Assembly (NCBI GenBank): GCA_002404375.1
Contig: DHJO01000081.1
Coordinates: 20,096 to 32,081 of the forward strand
Direction of reading: 5' to 3'
DNA: 11,986 bases
From: Gemmatimonadales bacterium UBA4718
Lineage (GTDB): Bacteria; Gemmatimonadota; Gemmatimonadetes; Gemmatimonadales; Gemmatimonadaceae
The position numbers and the translations under genes are program-made. The notes under the pieces are model-generated. The model ran no database searches. It was not told where the DNA came from and worked only from the letters and a program-made list of their open reading frames with translations. Positions within the stretch are counted from its first letter, which is position 1. The number at the start of each line of letters is the position of its first letter. Positions 1 to 6,248 of the stretch are shown one piece after another.

Positions 1-231
1 GATTCGCGCAAGCATACGGCCGCGCTCGCGGCCTATCTTTACTCCAAAGTAACGCGCGCATCGGATGCTGCCCGCCTCGGCACTCCGGCGTTCATGCGCC
101 TCGAGGCCGAGCGGGGACAAATCTGCGTCGTGGGCGCCCGCGACGTCGTACTGGTCACGATCGTCACGTCCGACGCCAACCTGGGACGAGTGAGACTGGA
201 TATGATGAAGGCAGCCCGAGACAAATCATGA
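1..231 (+). CDS. Roadblock/LC7 domain protein, C-terminal part (5' end outside window)
   Basis: The first 76 residues are open from the window edge to the TGA at 229-231, so the gene starts upstream. The visible part matches the C-terminal half of a Roadblock/LC7 domain: a strand around [14 protein letters not shown], a hydrophobic strand (VVLVTIVTS) and the typical ending [16 protein letters not shown]. Proteins of this family (MglB, LC7, Rag-scaffold type) form homo- or heterodimers that bind small GTPases, and MglB acts as the GTPase-activating protein of MglA. The stop overlaps the start of the next gene in an ATGA junction, and that gene is a second Roadblock protein followed by mglA. 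A role as an MglA regulator is therefore a reasonable inference. Whether it is a true MglB cannot be judged without the N-terminal half. Confidence 0.8.
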   Translation, partial: DSRKHTAALAAYLYSKVTRASDAARLGTPAFMRLEAERGQICVVGARDVVLVTIVTSDANLGRVRLDMMKAARDKS

Positions 232-707
232 CGCAGCCAACAGTAGCGGAACCGTGGGTGGCAGGGCCGCTCAGGCGGCTGATGGACGACGCGCGCCTCA
301 TATCGGGCGTATTGCTCTATCCCACCGGAAAGGCAGTCGGCCAGTTCGGCTTCTCCAATGCTGCCGACGTCATGTCGGTCTGCGCGCTCACCTCCGCGAT
401 CAATGCGTCCGCCCGCGAGCTGGGAAAGCAGCTCGATGGCAAACCATTCCTGGAGATGCACCACGCGGGTGTGGACCGGCAGGTCTTCATGGCGCGCTGC
501 GCCGCGGGTGCTCACGAGTTTCTCTTCGTCGGCGTGTTCGACCGCGAAAGCTCCTTCGGAGTGGTCGAGATCTACTTCGAGGAATTCCAGAAGGCGATCG
601 AGAAGCTTCGCCCGGAAACAGAAGTCAGGGGAGTAGGTCCATCCGGAGACTTCGAGGGCGAGCTCAATCGCAGCCTCGACGCACTCTTTGGCCCGCTCGG
701 CAAATAA
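228..707 (+). CDS. Roadblock/LC7 domain protein, MglB-like
   Basis: This is a complete 159-residue protein. The central region (about residues 12-125) looks like a Roadblock/LC7 fold: an N-terminal helix ([11 protein letters not shown]), a strand carrying [16 protein letters not shown], a helix over [19 protein letters not shown], then strands and a closing helix ([11 protein letters not shown]). It has no signal peptide or membrane segment, so it should be cytoplasmic. The family dimerises and supplies GAP or scaffold activity to Ras-like GTPases. It follows another Roadblock gene (4-nt ATGA overlap) and its TAA overlaps the mglA ATG by one base (TAATG), so the two Roadblock proteins and MglA are likely made in matched amounts. 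Two adjacent, divergent Roadblock paralogues suggest a heterodimer or a GAP plus a second regulator. No strong Shine-Dalgarno sequence is seen, which fits translational coupling. Confidence 0.85.
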   Translation: MTQPTVAEPWVAGPLRRLMDDARLISGVLLYPTGKAVGQFGFSNAADVMSVCALTSAINASARELGKQLDGKPFLEMHHAGVDRQVFMARCAAGAHEFLFVGVFDRESSFGVVEIYFEEFQKAIEKLRPETEVRGVGPSGDFEGELNRSLDALFGPLGK

Positions 708-1312
708 TGTCAGTCGTCAACTACGGCACTCGCGAAATCACGTGCAAGATCGTGTACTACGGTCCGGGCCGATCGGGCAAAACAACGAATCTTCAGCACG
801 TTTACTCGCAGCTGCCCGAGGAGCGAAGGGGCAAGATGGTCTCGCTGGCGACTGAAACCGATCGAACCCTCTTCTTCGACTTCCTGCCGCTGGATCTCGG
901 AACGATTTCCGGGTTCGCGACGCGCTTTCAGCTGTACACGGTTCCGGGACAGGTCTACTACGCGGCCACGCGAAAGCTCGTACTGCAGGGCGTGGACGGG
1001 GTCGTGTTCGTCGCCGACAGCCAGTCGCGACAGCTCGCCGAGAACATCGAGAGCCTGCAGGACCTGCACGAAAATCTCGCGGACGAGGGTCTCGATCCGC
1101 GCACGCTTCCGCTCGTCATGCAGTACAACAAGCGTGATCTGCCGCCGGCCGAGATAAGCAGCGTCGCGGAGCTGGACGAGACGCTCAATTTCCGCGCGGT
1201 GCCGTATTTCGCGGCCACCGCGATAAACGGCGGCGGGGTCTTCGAGACGCTGCGCAGCATCGCGTCGATGGTGCTGGGCCGGCTCAGCGCTCCCGCCGCG
1301 AAAGGATCCTGA
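707..1312 (+). CDS. mglA: MglA-type Ras-like small GTPase (cell polarity/gliding family)
   Basis: The 201-residue protein has the full bacterial MglA signature. These are the P-loop GPGRSGKT (residues 19-26) followed by TNLQ, a switch I region around [18 protein letters not shown] (44-61), the G3/switch II motif [14 protein letters not shown] (from 78, with Gln82 in the catalytic position), and the guanine-specificity motif NKRD (141-144). Length fits the family at about 195-200 residues. In Myxococcus xanthus and Thermus, MglA-GTP marks a cell pole and recruits motility machinery, while MglB stimulates GTP hydrolysis. The ATG at 707 is chosen because it overlaps the preceding stop and gives the conserved start [20 protein letters not shown]; the reading frame is open further upstream, but only across the Roadblock gene in another frame. 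Downstream PATAN/TPR, CheR and CheB genes suggest a link to chemosensory control. The membership call is secure; the cellular process is inferred. Confidence 0.96.
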   Translation: MSVVNYGTREITCKIVYYGPGRSGKTTNLQHVYSQLPEERRGKMVSLATETDRTLFFDFLPLDLGTISGFATRFQLYTVPGQVYYAATRKLVLQGVDGVVFVADSQSRQLAENIESLQDLHENLADEGLDPRTLPLVMQYNKRDLPPAEISSVAELDETLNFRAVPYFAATAINGGGVFETLRSIASMVLGRLSAPAAKGS

Positions 1313-1314
1313 CC

Positions 1315-1533
1315 GTGGCCACCGGCGTAAAGAAAGGAGCCGAGGACGACAGTGGCGAGTTCGCCGAATTCATGGCCGACATCAGCCATGAGATCGCCAA
1401 GCGCGTCGAGTCGCTCGACCCTACGCCAAAGAGCAGCCCAGCGCAGAGGAAGGAGGCCACGCCAGTTCCGGACGCTGGAGTCATACGCGAGTGGGATAAC
1501 GTCGCCGACAGGATGATCGAGGAAATGGGCTGA
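1315..1533 (+). CDS. hypothetical 72-residue acidic protein in the mglA operon
   Basis: I do not recognise this family. The start is the GTG at 1315, two bases after the mglA stop, with an AAAGGA-type ribosome site at 1301-1306 about 8 bases upstream; an internal ATG at 1372 is the alternative. The protein is hydrophilic and has no signal peptide or membrane segment. Two helix-prone stretches (residues about 12-34, with EFAEFMADISHEIAKRV, and about 53-72, with REWDNVADRMIEEMG) flank a Pro/Ser/Lys-rich linker. Its TGA overlaps the next ATG by one base (TGATG), so it is locked into the operon. Size and layout are those of a small adaptor with two short binding helices. An MglA or Roadblock partner role is only a guess from position. 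Confidence 0.75.
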   Translation: MATGVKKGAEDDSGEFAEFMADISHEIAKRVESLDPTPKSSPAQRKEATPVPDAGVIREWDNVADRMIEEMG

Positions 1534-2825
1534 TGGCTATCAAGGGTAGCCTGAAGGAAGCGAGCCTCCCCGACGTCCTGCAGCTGCTCTCTATGGGCAA
1601 GAAGAGCGGCTGCCTCGGTCTCTCGTTCCACGACAGCTTCGGCTCGATCTATTTCGACAGCGGCCGGATCTGCCATGCCGCGATCGTGAATCGCCCCCTC
1701 GACACCGAGAACGCCGTCTATACGCTGTTCACCTGGACGAGCGGCACGTTCAACTTCGAGCCGGGCGTCGAACCGGAAGAAGGCGCCGAACGGGTCTCGG
1801 TGGATCCGCAGTCGTTGCTGCTCGAAGGCGCGCGACGGGTCGACGAGTGGTCGCTCATCGAGAAGAAAATTCCCAGCTTCGATGTGGTCTTCAGCATCGA
1901 TCGGCCGCGCCTCACGAGGAACAGGGACAATCTGTCTCCCGAGCAGGAAGCGCTGCTCCCGCTCCTCGACGGGCATCGCGACATCAACGGACTTATCCGC
2001 GACTCTGGCCTTGGCGAGTTCGAGGTGGGGAAGGCCCTTTACGGACTGCTGAACGCCTCGTTTCTGCTCCCGGTTGGCCGCAAGAGAACGACCCCGACGC
2101 TTCCGCGCAACGCGAGCCCGCTGGAACGGCGCGAGCTTGCGAGCGCTCTGTACAGAGCGGGAATGCACGACGAAGCCCAGCGCGAGTTCCGCGCGCTGGT
2201 CGAGGAAGCGGCGGATCCGGTCGCGTCTTTTCATCTTGGATTGATCGCGCTTCGCAGAAAGGAATGGGCGAGCGCGGTGAACGCGTTCATGACGTCAGCC
2301 CCGAACGCCCCCAGCAAGACGGCGTTGTTGCACAATCTCGCGCTCGCGTATGAACAGCTTGGCCAGCTCGAGAAAGCCAAGCTGGTGGTCGACCGCGCGA
2401 TCACCGCTGGCGGTGGCGCGGAGCCTCTTACTCAGCTGCAATCTGCAATCATTTCCGCTCGCCTGGGGGATCTGCAATCCGCCAAGGTGGCACTGAGCGA
2501 AGCACGGAGTCTGTGGAGCTCCAGCCAGCCGCCGCCCGTCTGGTTTCACTACGCGGCGCAGGTCGCGGCGATGACCGACGATCCCGATCGCGAGATTTTG
2601 CTCTTGGCGGCTGCCGCGGAGACACATCCCGACTCCCCGGTGCTGCTCAACAATCTGGCTGCCGGATATCTCAAGCGGGGCGAGTACGCACACGCGCGCG
2701 ACGCGGCGGAAAAGGGAATAACCGTGGCTCCAGAGCTGCCGCAGCTGCGGCGCAATCTGTCCGCGGCGCTCGAGGGAATCGCGCGCGAGCAAAAAAATGC
2801 GGCTCATCCGACGAACCGCTCCTGA
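1533..2825 (+). CDS. DUF4388 (PATAN) domain protein with C-terminal TPR repeats
   Basis: This 430-residue cytoplasmic protein has three parts. Residues about 3-100 form a DUF4388/PATAN domain, beginning GSLKEASLPDVLQLLSMGKKSG and continuing with GSIYFDSGRICHA and a WTSGTFNFEP strand. Residues about 134-188 look like a winged-helix module often seen after DUF4388 (LSPEQEALLPLLDGHRDING...). Residues about 196-420 are TPR-like helical repeats, for example LLHNLALAYEQLGQLEKAKLVVDRAI and LLNNLAAGYLKRGEYAHARDAAEKGI. PATAN domains are known from motility response regulators of cyanobacteria, and an M. xanthus MglA effector (SgmX) is a TPR protein, so a scaffold or effector role for MglA is plausible but inferred. 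A GAGGAAA ribosome site (1519-1525) supports the ATG at 1533. The 3' end carries a seven-A run, discussed separately. Confidence 0.9.
   Translation: MAIKGSLKEASLPDVLQLLSMGKKSGCLGLSFHDSFGSIYFDSGRICHAAIVNRPLDTENAVYTLFTWTSGTFNFEPGVEPEEGAERVSVDPQSLLLEGARRVDEWSLIEKKIPSFDVVFSIDRPRLTRNRDNLSPEQEALLPLLDGHRDINGLIRDSGLGEFEVGKALYGLLNASFLLPVGRKRTTPTLPRNASPLERRELASALYRAGMHDEAQREFRALVEEAADPVASFHLGLIALRRKEWASAVNAFMTSAPNAPSKTALLHNLALAYEQLGQLEKAKLVVDRAITAGGGAEPLTQLQSAIISARLGDLQSAKVALSEARSLWSSSQPPPVWFHYAAQVAAMTDDPDREILLLAAAAETHPDSPVLLNNLAAGYLKRGEYAHARDAAEKGITVAPELPQLRRNLSAALEGIAREQKNAAHPTNRS
2791..2797 (+). other. A7 run, possible -1 slippage site at the PATAN-TPR/cheR junction
   Basis: Seven consecutive A residues lie 26 bases before the stop of the PATAN-TPR gene. 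In that gene's frame the codons are CAA AAA AAT, so the phase is A_AAA_AAT. A -1 slip moves the ribosome into the cheR frame, which has no stop between here and the end of cheR at 3655. A GAGGGA Shine-Dalgarno-like element lies 14 bases upstream (2772-2777) and a weak GCGG/CCGC pairing (2799-2802 with 2816-2819) follows. Phase and open frame are read directly from the sequence. Actual slippage is a hypothesis: A_AAA_AAT is not the strongest bacterial heptamer. Confidence 0.35.
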
Positions 2826-2839
2826 CAGCCACCACCGAG

Positions 2840-3655
2840 TTGATCCAGGGTGATGACGCCGAATTCCGCGCGCTGATGGACAAGATCACGCGCGACCGGG
2901 GCTTTCAGTGCTCGAGCTACAAGGACAAATGCCTGCGCCGCCGAATCGCGGTTCGCATTCGCGCGCGAGGGGTGTCAGGCTGTGCAGAATACTCGGGGAT
3001 GCTGGACAGCGATCCGCGCGAATACGAGCGATTGATGCGGTCGCTCACGGTCAACGTCACCAAGTTTTTTCGCAATTGGGAGACGTATTCGGCGATCGAT
3101 CAGAAGGTTGTTCCGGCGCTTATGGAGAGGGACGAGCGAGAGATCCGCGTCTGGAGCGCCGGCTGCTCCTCCGGCGAAGAGCCGTACTCCATCGGTATCC
3201 TCATGGACAGGCACTCGCGTGCGAACGGCGGAGAGCGTCTGGAATCCATTTCGATCGTGGGCACGGACATCGACACCGACTGTCTGGGCGAAGCCGAGCG
3301 CGCGGTCTATGCCGAGTCTGCGCTCCGCGACACGCCGGCCGATCTGCGCGAGCATTATTTCCCGAAGATCGCCGAACTGCGCACAATGCTGCCCGAGGTA
3401 CGACGGCTGGTCACGTTCGAGGTTCGCGACCTGCTGCACTTCCAGCCGCCTTTCGAGGATGCGCACCTGATCGTGTGCCGCAACGTGATCATCTATCTCG
3501 AGCGGGCCGCGCAGGACGCGCTCTTCGCTCACTTTCACAAAACGCTGGCGCCCGGCGGATTTCTCGTACTCGGCAAGGTCGAGACGCTTCTGGGCGAATC
3601 CAGAGGACTCTTTTCCCCGGTCAATGCGCGCGAGCGCATTTTCCGCAAGATGTAA
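2840..3655 (+). CDS. cheR: CheR-type chemoreceptor glutamate O-methyltransferase
   Basis: CheR transfers a methyl group from S-adenosylmethionine to receptor glutamates. The 271-residue product has the helical N-terminal domain (DDAEFRALMDKITRDRGF, then SLTVNVTKFFRNWETY) and a Rossmann methyltransferase domain with SAM motif SAGCSSGEEPYSI (from residue 106), an acidic GTDID motif, the CheR hallmark CRNVIIYL (213-220) and GGFLVLGKVET near the end. The start is uncertain: the family N-terminal helix begins before the first in-frame ATG (2876), so I chose TTG 2840, which gives a normal length, but no good ribosome site precedes it. CTG 2822 is another option, and a frameshift from the upstream gene could also supply this protein as a fusion. 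It is followed 15 bases later by cheB, its functional antagonist. Confidence 0.93.
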   Translation: MIQGDDAEFRALMDKITRDRGFQCSSYKDKCLRRRIAVRIRARGVSGCAEYSGMLDSDPREYERLMRSLTVNVTKFFRNWETYSAIDQKVVPALMERDEREIRVWSAGCSSGEEPYSIGILMDRHSRANGGERLESISIVGTDIDTDCLGEAERAVYAESALRDTPADLREHYFPKIAELRTMLPEVRRLVTFEVRDLLHFQPPFEDAHLIVCRNVIIYLERAAQDALFAHFHKTLAPGGFLVLGKVETLLGESRGLFSPVNARERIFRKM

Positions 3656-3670
3656 CGCGGCAGCGACTGG

Positions 3671-4753
3671 ATGAAGGAGGCGCTTTCCACTGTGCTGGTG
3701 GTCGACGACAGTTCATTCATGCGCACGCTCATAGCCGAGATGGTGGAATCCACGCGCGAGTTTCAGGTGGTTGGAACGGCGGCGGACGGAATCCAGGCCA
3801 TCGACGCGATCCGTTCTCTCAACCCGGACATCGTGACGCTCGACATAGAAATGCCACGGCTCGACGGACTGCAGACACTCGACACGATCATGCGTGAGAT
3901 GCCGCGACCGGTCGTGATGCTGAGCGCCGCCGGATCCGAGCGAGGAAATGAGATGACACTTCGGGCGCTGGAACGCGGCGCGGTCGAATTCGTGAGAAAG
4001 CCGTCGGGGCCTATCAGCATTGATTTGTTGACCGTCAGGCAGGAGCTGCTCGCAGCACTCAACGCGGCGCGGGCGGTCAACATGGCCGGAGTGCAGACGC
4101 CTCCACAGGCTGGCGTTCCGGTTGGCGCGGAGACGGTTCCCAAAAAAATCTCCGGCGCGGCTAGCCGCGTCGTCGTGATCGCCGCATCGACCGGAGGTCC
4201 GCGCGCTCTCGGAGAGATCGTCCCGCATCTTCCCGACACGCTCGGCGCGGCGGTGCTCATCGTTCAACACATGCCCAGAGAGTTTACGCGAAGCCTCTCG
4301 CGCAGGCTTGATTTAATGAGTCCACTGCCGGTTGCCGAAGCCGTCGAGGGAGAAGCAGTGCTCGAGAACCACGTTTATCTGGCGCCCGGGGGATTCCACA
4401 TGACCGTCACAGGCAGTTCGGGCGCCGCAACGATCGGCCTCGATACTTCGCCGACCATCTGGGGTGTGCGACCCGCCGCCGATCCACTCTTCGTCTCCGC
4501 GGCCGAAGCGTTTGGCGCCGACGCGATTGGAGTGGTCCTCACCGGAATGGGTCGTGACGGGGCCGAAGGCTTGCGACGCATTCGCTCCGCGGGCGGAAAG
4601 TCGGTAATCCAGGACCGCGATAGCTCGATCATCTATGGAATGCCGCAGGCCGCCATGCAAACGGCCGGCGCTGATCGGGTTGCGGCCGCGCGCGACATCG
4701 CGCGTGCGATCAAGGATCTCTGTCGCTCCAGAAAGGGAGGCATTGGCGGATGA
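3671..4753 (+). CDS. cheB: CheB chemotaxis methylesterase/glutamine deamidase with receiver domain
   Basis: CheB removes methyl groups from chemoreceptor glutamates and is activated by phosphorylation from CheA. The 360-residue protein has a receiver domain (about 7-122) with acidic pair D12-D13, phospho-acceptor D58 (IVTLDIEMP) and K110 (VRKP). A linker (about 125-165) leads to the methylesterase domain (about 165-350), whose catalytic triad is visible: S173 in AASTGGP, H200 in VQHMP and D296 in TGMGRDG. Length is normal. The start at ATG 3671 lacks an upstream ribosome site, whereas a perfect AAGGAGG (3674-3680) sits inside the ORF ahead of GTG 3692, which may be the true start and would give a protein beginning at VLVVDDS. 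No cheA, cheW or cheY is in view, so the kinase that feeds it must be elsewhere. The stop overlaps a small downstream ORF (ATGA). Confidence 0.96.
   Translation: MKEALSTVLVVDDSSFMRTLIAEMVESTREFQVVGTAADGIQAIDAIRSLNPDIVTLDIEMPRLDGLQTLDTIMREMPRPVVMLSAAGSERGNEMTLRALERGAVEFVRKPSGPISIDLLTVRQELLAALNAARAVNMAGVQTPPQAGVPVGAETVPKKISGAASRVVVIAASTGGPRALGEIVPHLPDTLGAAVLIVQHMPREFTRSLSRRLDLMSPLPVAEAVEGEAVLENHVYLAPGGFHMTVTGSSGAATIGLDTSPTIWGVRPAADPLFVSAAEAFGADAIGVVLTGMGRDGAEGLRRIRSAGGKSVIQDRDSSIIYGMPQAAMQTAGADRVAAARDIARAIKDLCRSRKGGIGG
3674..3680 (+). promoter_or_regulatory. Shine-Dalgarno AAGGAGG inside the annotated cheB start
   Basis: This is a perfect anti-16S match located 11 bases before the in-frame GTG at 3692 and just after the ATG at 3671. 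No comparable site precedes ATG 3671. It argues for initiation at GTG 3692, seven codons shorter, though 11 bases is at the long end of usual spacing and would leave almost no residues before the first receiver strand. Confidence 0.5.
4734..4740 (+). promoter_or_regulatory. Shine-Dalgarno AGGGAGG at the end of cheB
   Basis: A strong purine-rich ribosome site lies within the last codons of cheB, 9 bases before the ATG at 4750. That ATG overlaps the cheB stop in an ATGA junction. This is the spacing expected for initiation at 4750, rather than at rfbB (4835), which is too far away. Confidence 0.5.
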
Positions 4754-4842
4754 ACGCACACGGGGTAACGTTCGCTGTTTGTTGCTCACGATCCAACCGC
4801 TTCAGAGGCACGATGAACGAAGGCAGAGTCGACAATGCGTAG
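4750..4842 (+). CDS. possible 30-residue small ORF between cheB and rfbB
   Basis: An ATG overlapping the cheB stop opens a 30-codon frame ending in TAG at 4840-4842, overlapping the start of rfbB by 8 bases. The peptide begins MNAHGVTFAVCCSRSNRF and has no recognisable domain; it carries a Cys-Cys pair and several basic residues. Support comes from the ribosome site at 4734-4740 with good spacing and from the ATGA coupling seen elsewhere in the operon. It could be a real small protein, or a relay that carries ribosomes from cheB to rfbB, whose own ribosome site (GAAGG at 4819-4823) is weak. The short length makes chance occurrence quite possible. Confidence 0.35.
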   Translation: MNAHGVTFAVCCSRSNRFRGTMNEGRVDNA

Positions 4843-5953
4843 GATGCTCGTCACAGGCGCTGCCGGGTTCATCGGCACCAACTTCGTGCATTTCTGGGCC
4901 GAGCATCATCCTGGGGATACGATTATCGGGCTCGATGCGCTCACGTACGCCGGTAATCTGTCGAATCTGGAGCCGCTCGCTGACAGCGAGCGATTCACCT
5001 TCATCAAGGGTGATATTCGCGACGGCGACATCATGCACGAGATCATAAAGCGCGAAGGCATCGACACGATCGTTCACTTCGCGGCTGAATCGCACGTTGA
5101 TCGGTCGATCAGAGGGCCGGACCCCTTCATCGAGACCAACGTGCGCGGAACTCACGAGCTGCTGAAGGCGGCCCGGGCGGCATGGTCTGAAGATTGGTCG
5201 GGCGGCGCGCGGCGGTTCCACCACATCTCGACCGACGAGGTTTACGGCTCGCTTGCCCCGAACGCCGCTCCCTTTACCGAAGAGAGTGCGTACGCTCCGA
5301 ATTCACCTTACGCGGCAAGCAAGGCAGCTGCGGACCACCTGGTGCGCGCGTATCACCACACCTACGGGGTGCCGGTGACGACCACAAACTGCTCGAACAA
5401 CTACGGGCCGTATCACTTTCCGGAAAAGCTGATTCCACTGACTATCGTGAACGCGCTCGATGGAAAGGAGCTGCCGGTTTACGGCGATGGCCTGCAGATC
5501 CGCGACTGGCTTTACGTTCGCGATCACTGCCGTGGCATCGAGCGTGTGCTGGAGAAGGGGCGGCTTGGCGAGACCTACAATCTCGGTGGAAACTCCGAGC
5601 GAAAAAACATCGACGTCGTGAAGGGAATCTGCAAACACATCAACACGATCTTTGCCAAGGACGAGAAGATCCGCGAGCAATTCCCGAAATCGCCGGGGGC
5701 GATCGGCGGTGACACTTCCGAGCTGATCAAATTCGTGAAGGATCGGCCCGGCCACGACCGGCGTTACGCGATCGACGCTATGAAGGCGACCCTGGAGACG
5801 GGTTACGGGCCGTCCGAGTCGTTCGAGACCGGCCTGCTCAAGACCATCAAATGGTATATTGCCAACGAGCCCTGGTGGCGGTCCGTTATGGATGGAAGCT
5901 ATCGGGACTGGGTGGAGCTCCACTATTCCGAGGGCAAGAAAACCGGCTCTTAG
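4835..5953 (+). CDS. rfbB: dTDP-glucose 4,6-dehydratase (RmlB/RfbB)
   Basis: This enzyme converts dTDP-D-glucose to dTDP-4-keto-6-deoxy-D-glucose, the step before dTDP-L-rhamnose and other deoxysugars for cell-surface glycans. It is a cytoplasmic extended short-chain dehydrogenase of 372 residues. The NAD-binding motif GAAGFIG is at residues 8-14. The active-site triplet T133-D134-E135 lies in ISTDEVYGS, and the Tyr-x-x-x-Lys pair is Y159/K163 in PYAASKAAADHLV. The family signature NNYGPYHFPEKLIP and the C-terminal DRPGHDRRYAID are present. It is slightly longer than the usual 330-360 residues, with extra residues around 263-300 (after ICKHINTIF). The other rml genes are not adjacent. It follows the signalling operon closely and may be co-transcribed with it. 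Confidence 0.95.
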   Translation: MRRMLVTGAAGFIGTNFVHFWAEHHPGDTIIGLDALTYAGNLSNLEPLADSERFTFIKGDIRDGDIMHEIIKREGIDTIVHFAAESHVDRSIRGPDPFIETNVRGTHELLKAARAAWSEDWSGGARRFHHISTDEVYGSLAPNAAPFTEESAYAPNSPYAASKAAADHLVRAYHHTYGVPVTTTNCSNNYGPYHFPEKLIPLTIVNALDGKELPVYGDGLQIRDWLYVRDHCRGIERVLEKGRLGETYNLGGNSERKNIDVVKGICKHINTIFAKDEKIREQFPKSPGAIGGDTSELIKFVKDRPGHDRRYAIDAMKATLETGYGPSESFETGLLKTIKWYIANEPWWRSVMDGSYRDWVELHYSEGKKTGS

Positions 5954-5988
5954 GACCTTCCGCATCCCCTTGAGGTAGGAAAATCTGG

Positions 5989-6017
5989 TTGACACGCATT
6001 TCCAACAGCCCTACACT
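5989..6017 (+). promoter_or_regulatory. sigma-70 type promoter upstream of the 65-aa membrane protein and tRNA-Val
   Basis: A perfect -35 box TTGACA (5989-5994) is followed, after exactly 17 bases, by TACACT (6012-6017), which matches the -10 consensus at four of six positions. By normal spacing, transcription should begin near 6024-6027, which is at or just before the ATG at 6027. It lies after the rfbB stop, so it begins a new transcription unit that probably also feeds the tRNA. Confidence 0.7.
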
Positions 6018-6026
6018 ACCTCGCTT

Positions 6027-6224
6027 ATGGCCAAAACCGATCTTGCCAGTGGTCCAAGGGCACACCGCGATTTGACGGGTCGTCGCTCCTGGCTCTATTG
6101 GACGCTTGCCGCTGTGGCTCTCGTTGCCGGATTCGCCGACCTCGCTCGTGGCGGCGAAACGCTAGCCCCGATACTGCTCGTAATCGGGTACTGCGTGCTG
6201 GTCCCGCTGGCCATTCTCCGGTGA
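6027..6224 (+). CDS. small two-helix membrane protein, unknown function
   Basis: This is a 65-residue protein of no family I recognise. A basic, hydrophilic N-terminus of about 20 residues (ending DLTGRRS) is followed by two hydrophobic helices: about 22-40 (WLYWTLAAVALVAGFADLA) and about 49-64 (ILLVIGYCVLVPLAIL). They are joined by a short loop, so it should sit in the inner membrane as a helical hairpin. The promoter at 5989-6017 predicts a start site within a few bases of the ATG, and no Shine-Dalgarno sequence is present, so it is probably translated from a leaderless message. A tRNA gene begins 24 bases after its stop. The hydrophobic pattern and dedicated promoter favour a real gene; function is open. 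Confidence 0.72.
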   Translation: MAKTDLASGPRAHRDLTGRRSWLYWTLAAVALVAGFADLARGGETLAPILLVIGYCVLVPLAILR

Positions 6225-6248
6225 CGGGATAGGCTCGGTTTCTGCACC

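Noticed and set aside
254..706. Upstream extension of the MglA frame back to an ATG at 254
   Set aside because: It runs through the Roadblock gene in another frame and codes an Arg-rich, low-complexity sequence; MglA homology starts at 707.
1284..2234. 316-codon minus-strand open frame across the PATAN-TPR gene
   Set aside because: Its composition is typical of a reverse shadow and it covers the boundaries of two well-supported + strand genes.
5954..5988. Possible terminator after rfbB (ACCT...AGGT)
   Set aside because: Only four base pairs with a loop over 10 bases and no T-tract.
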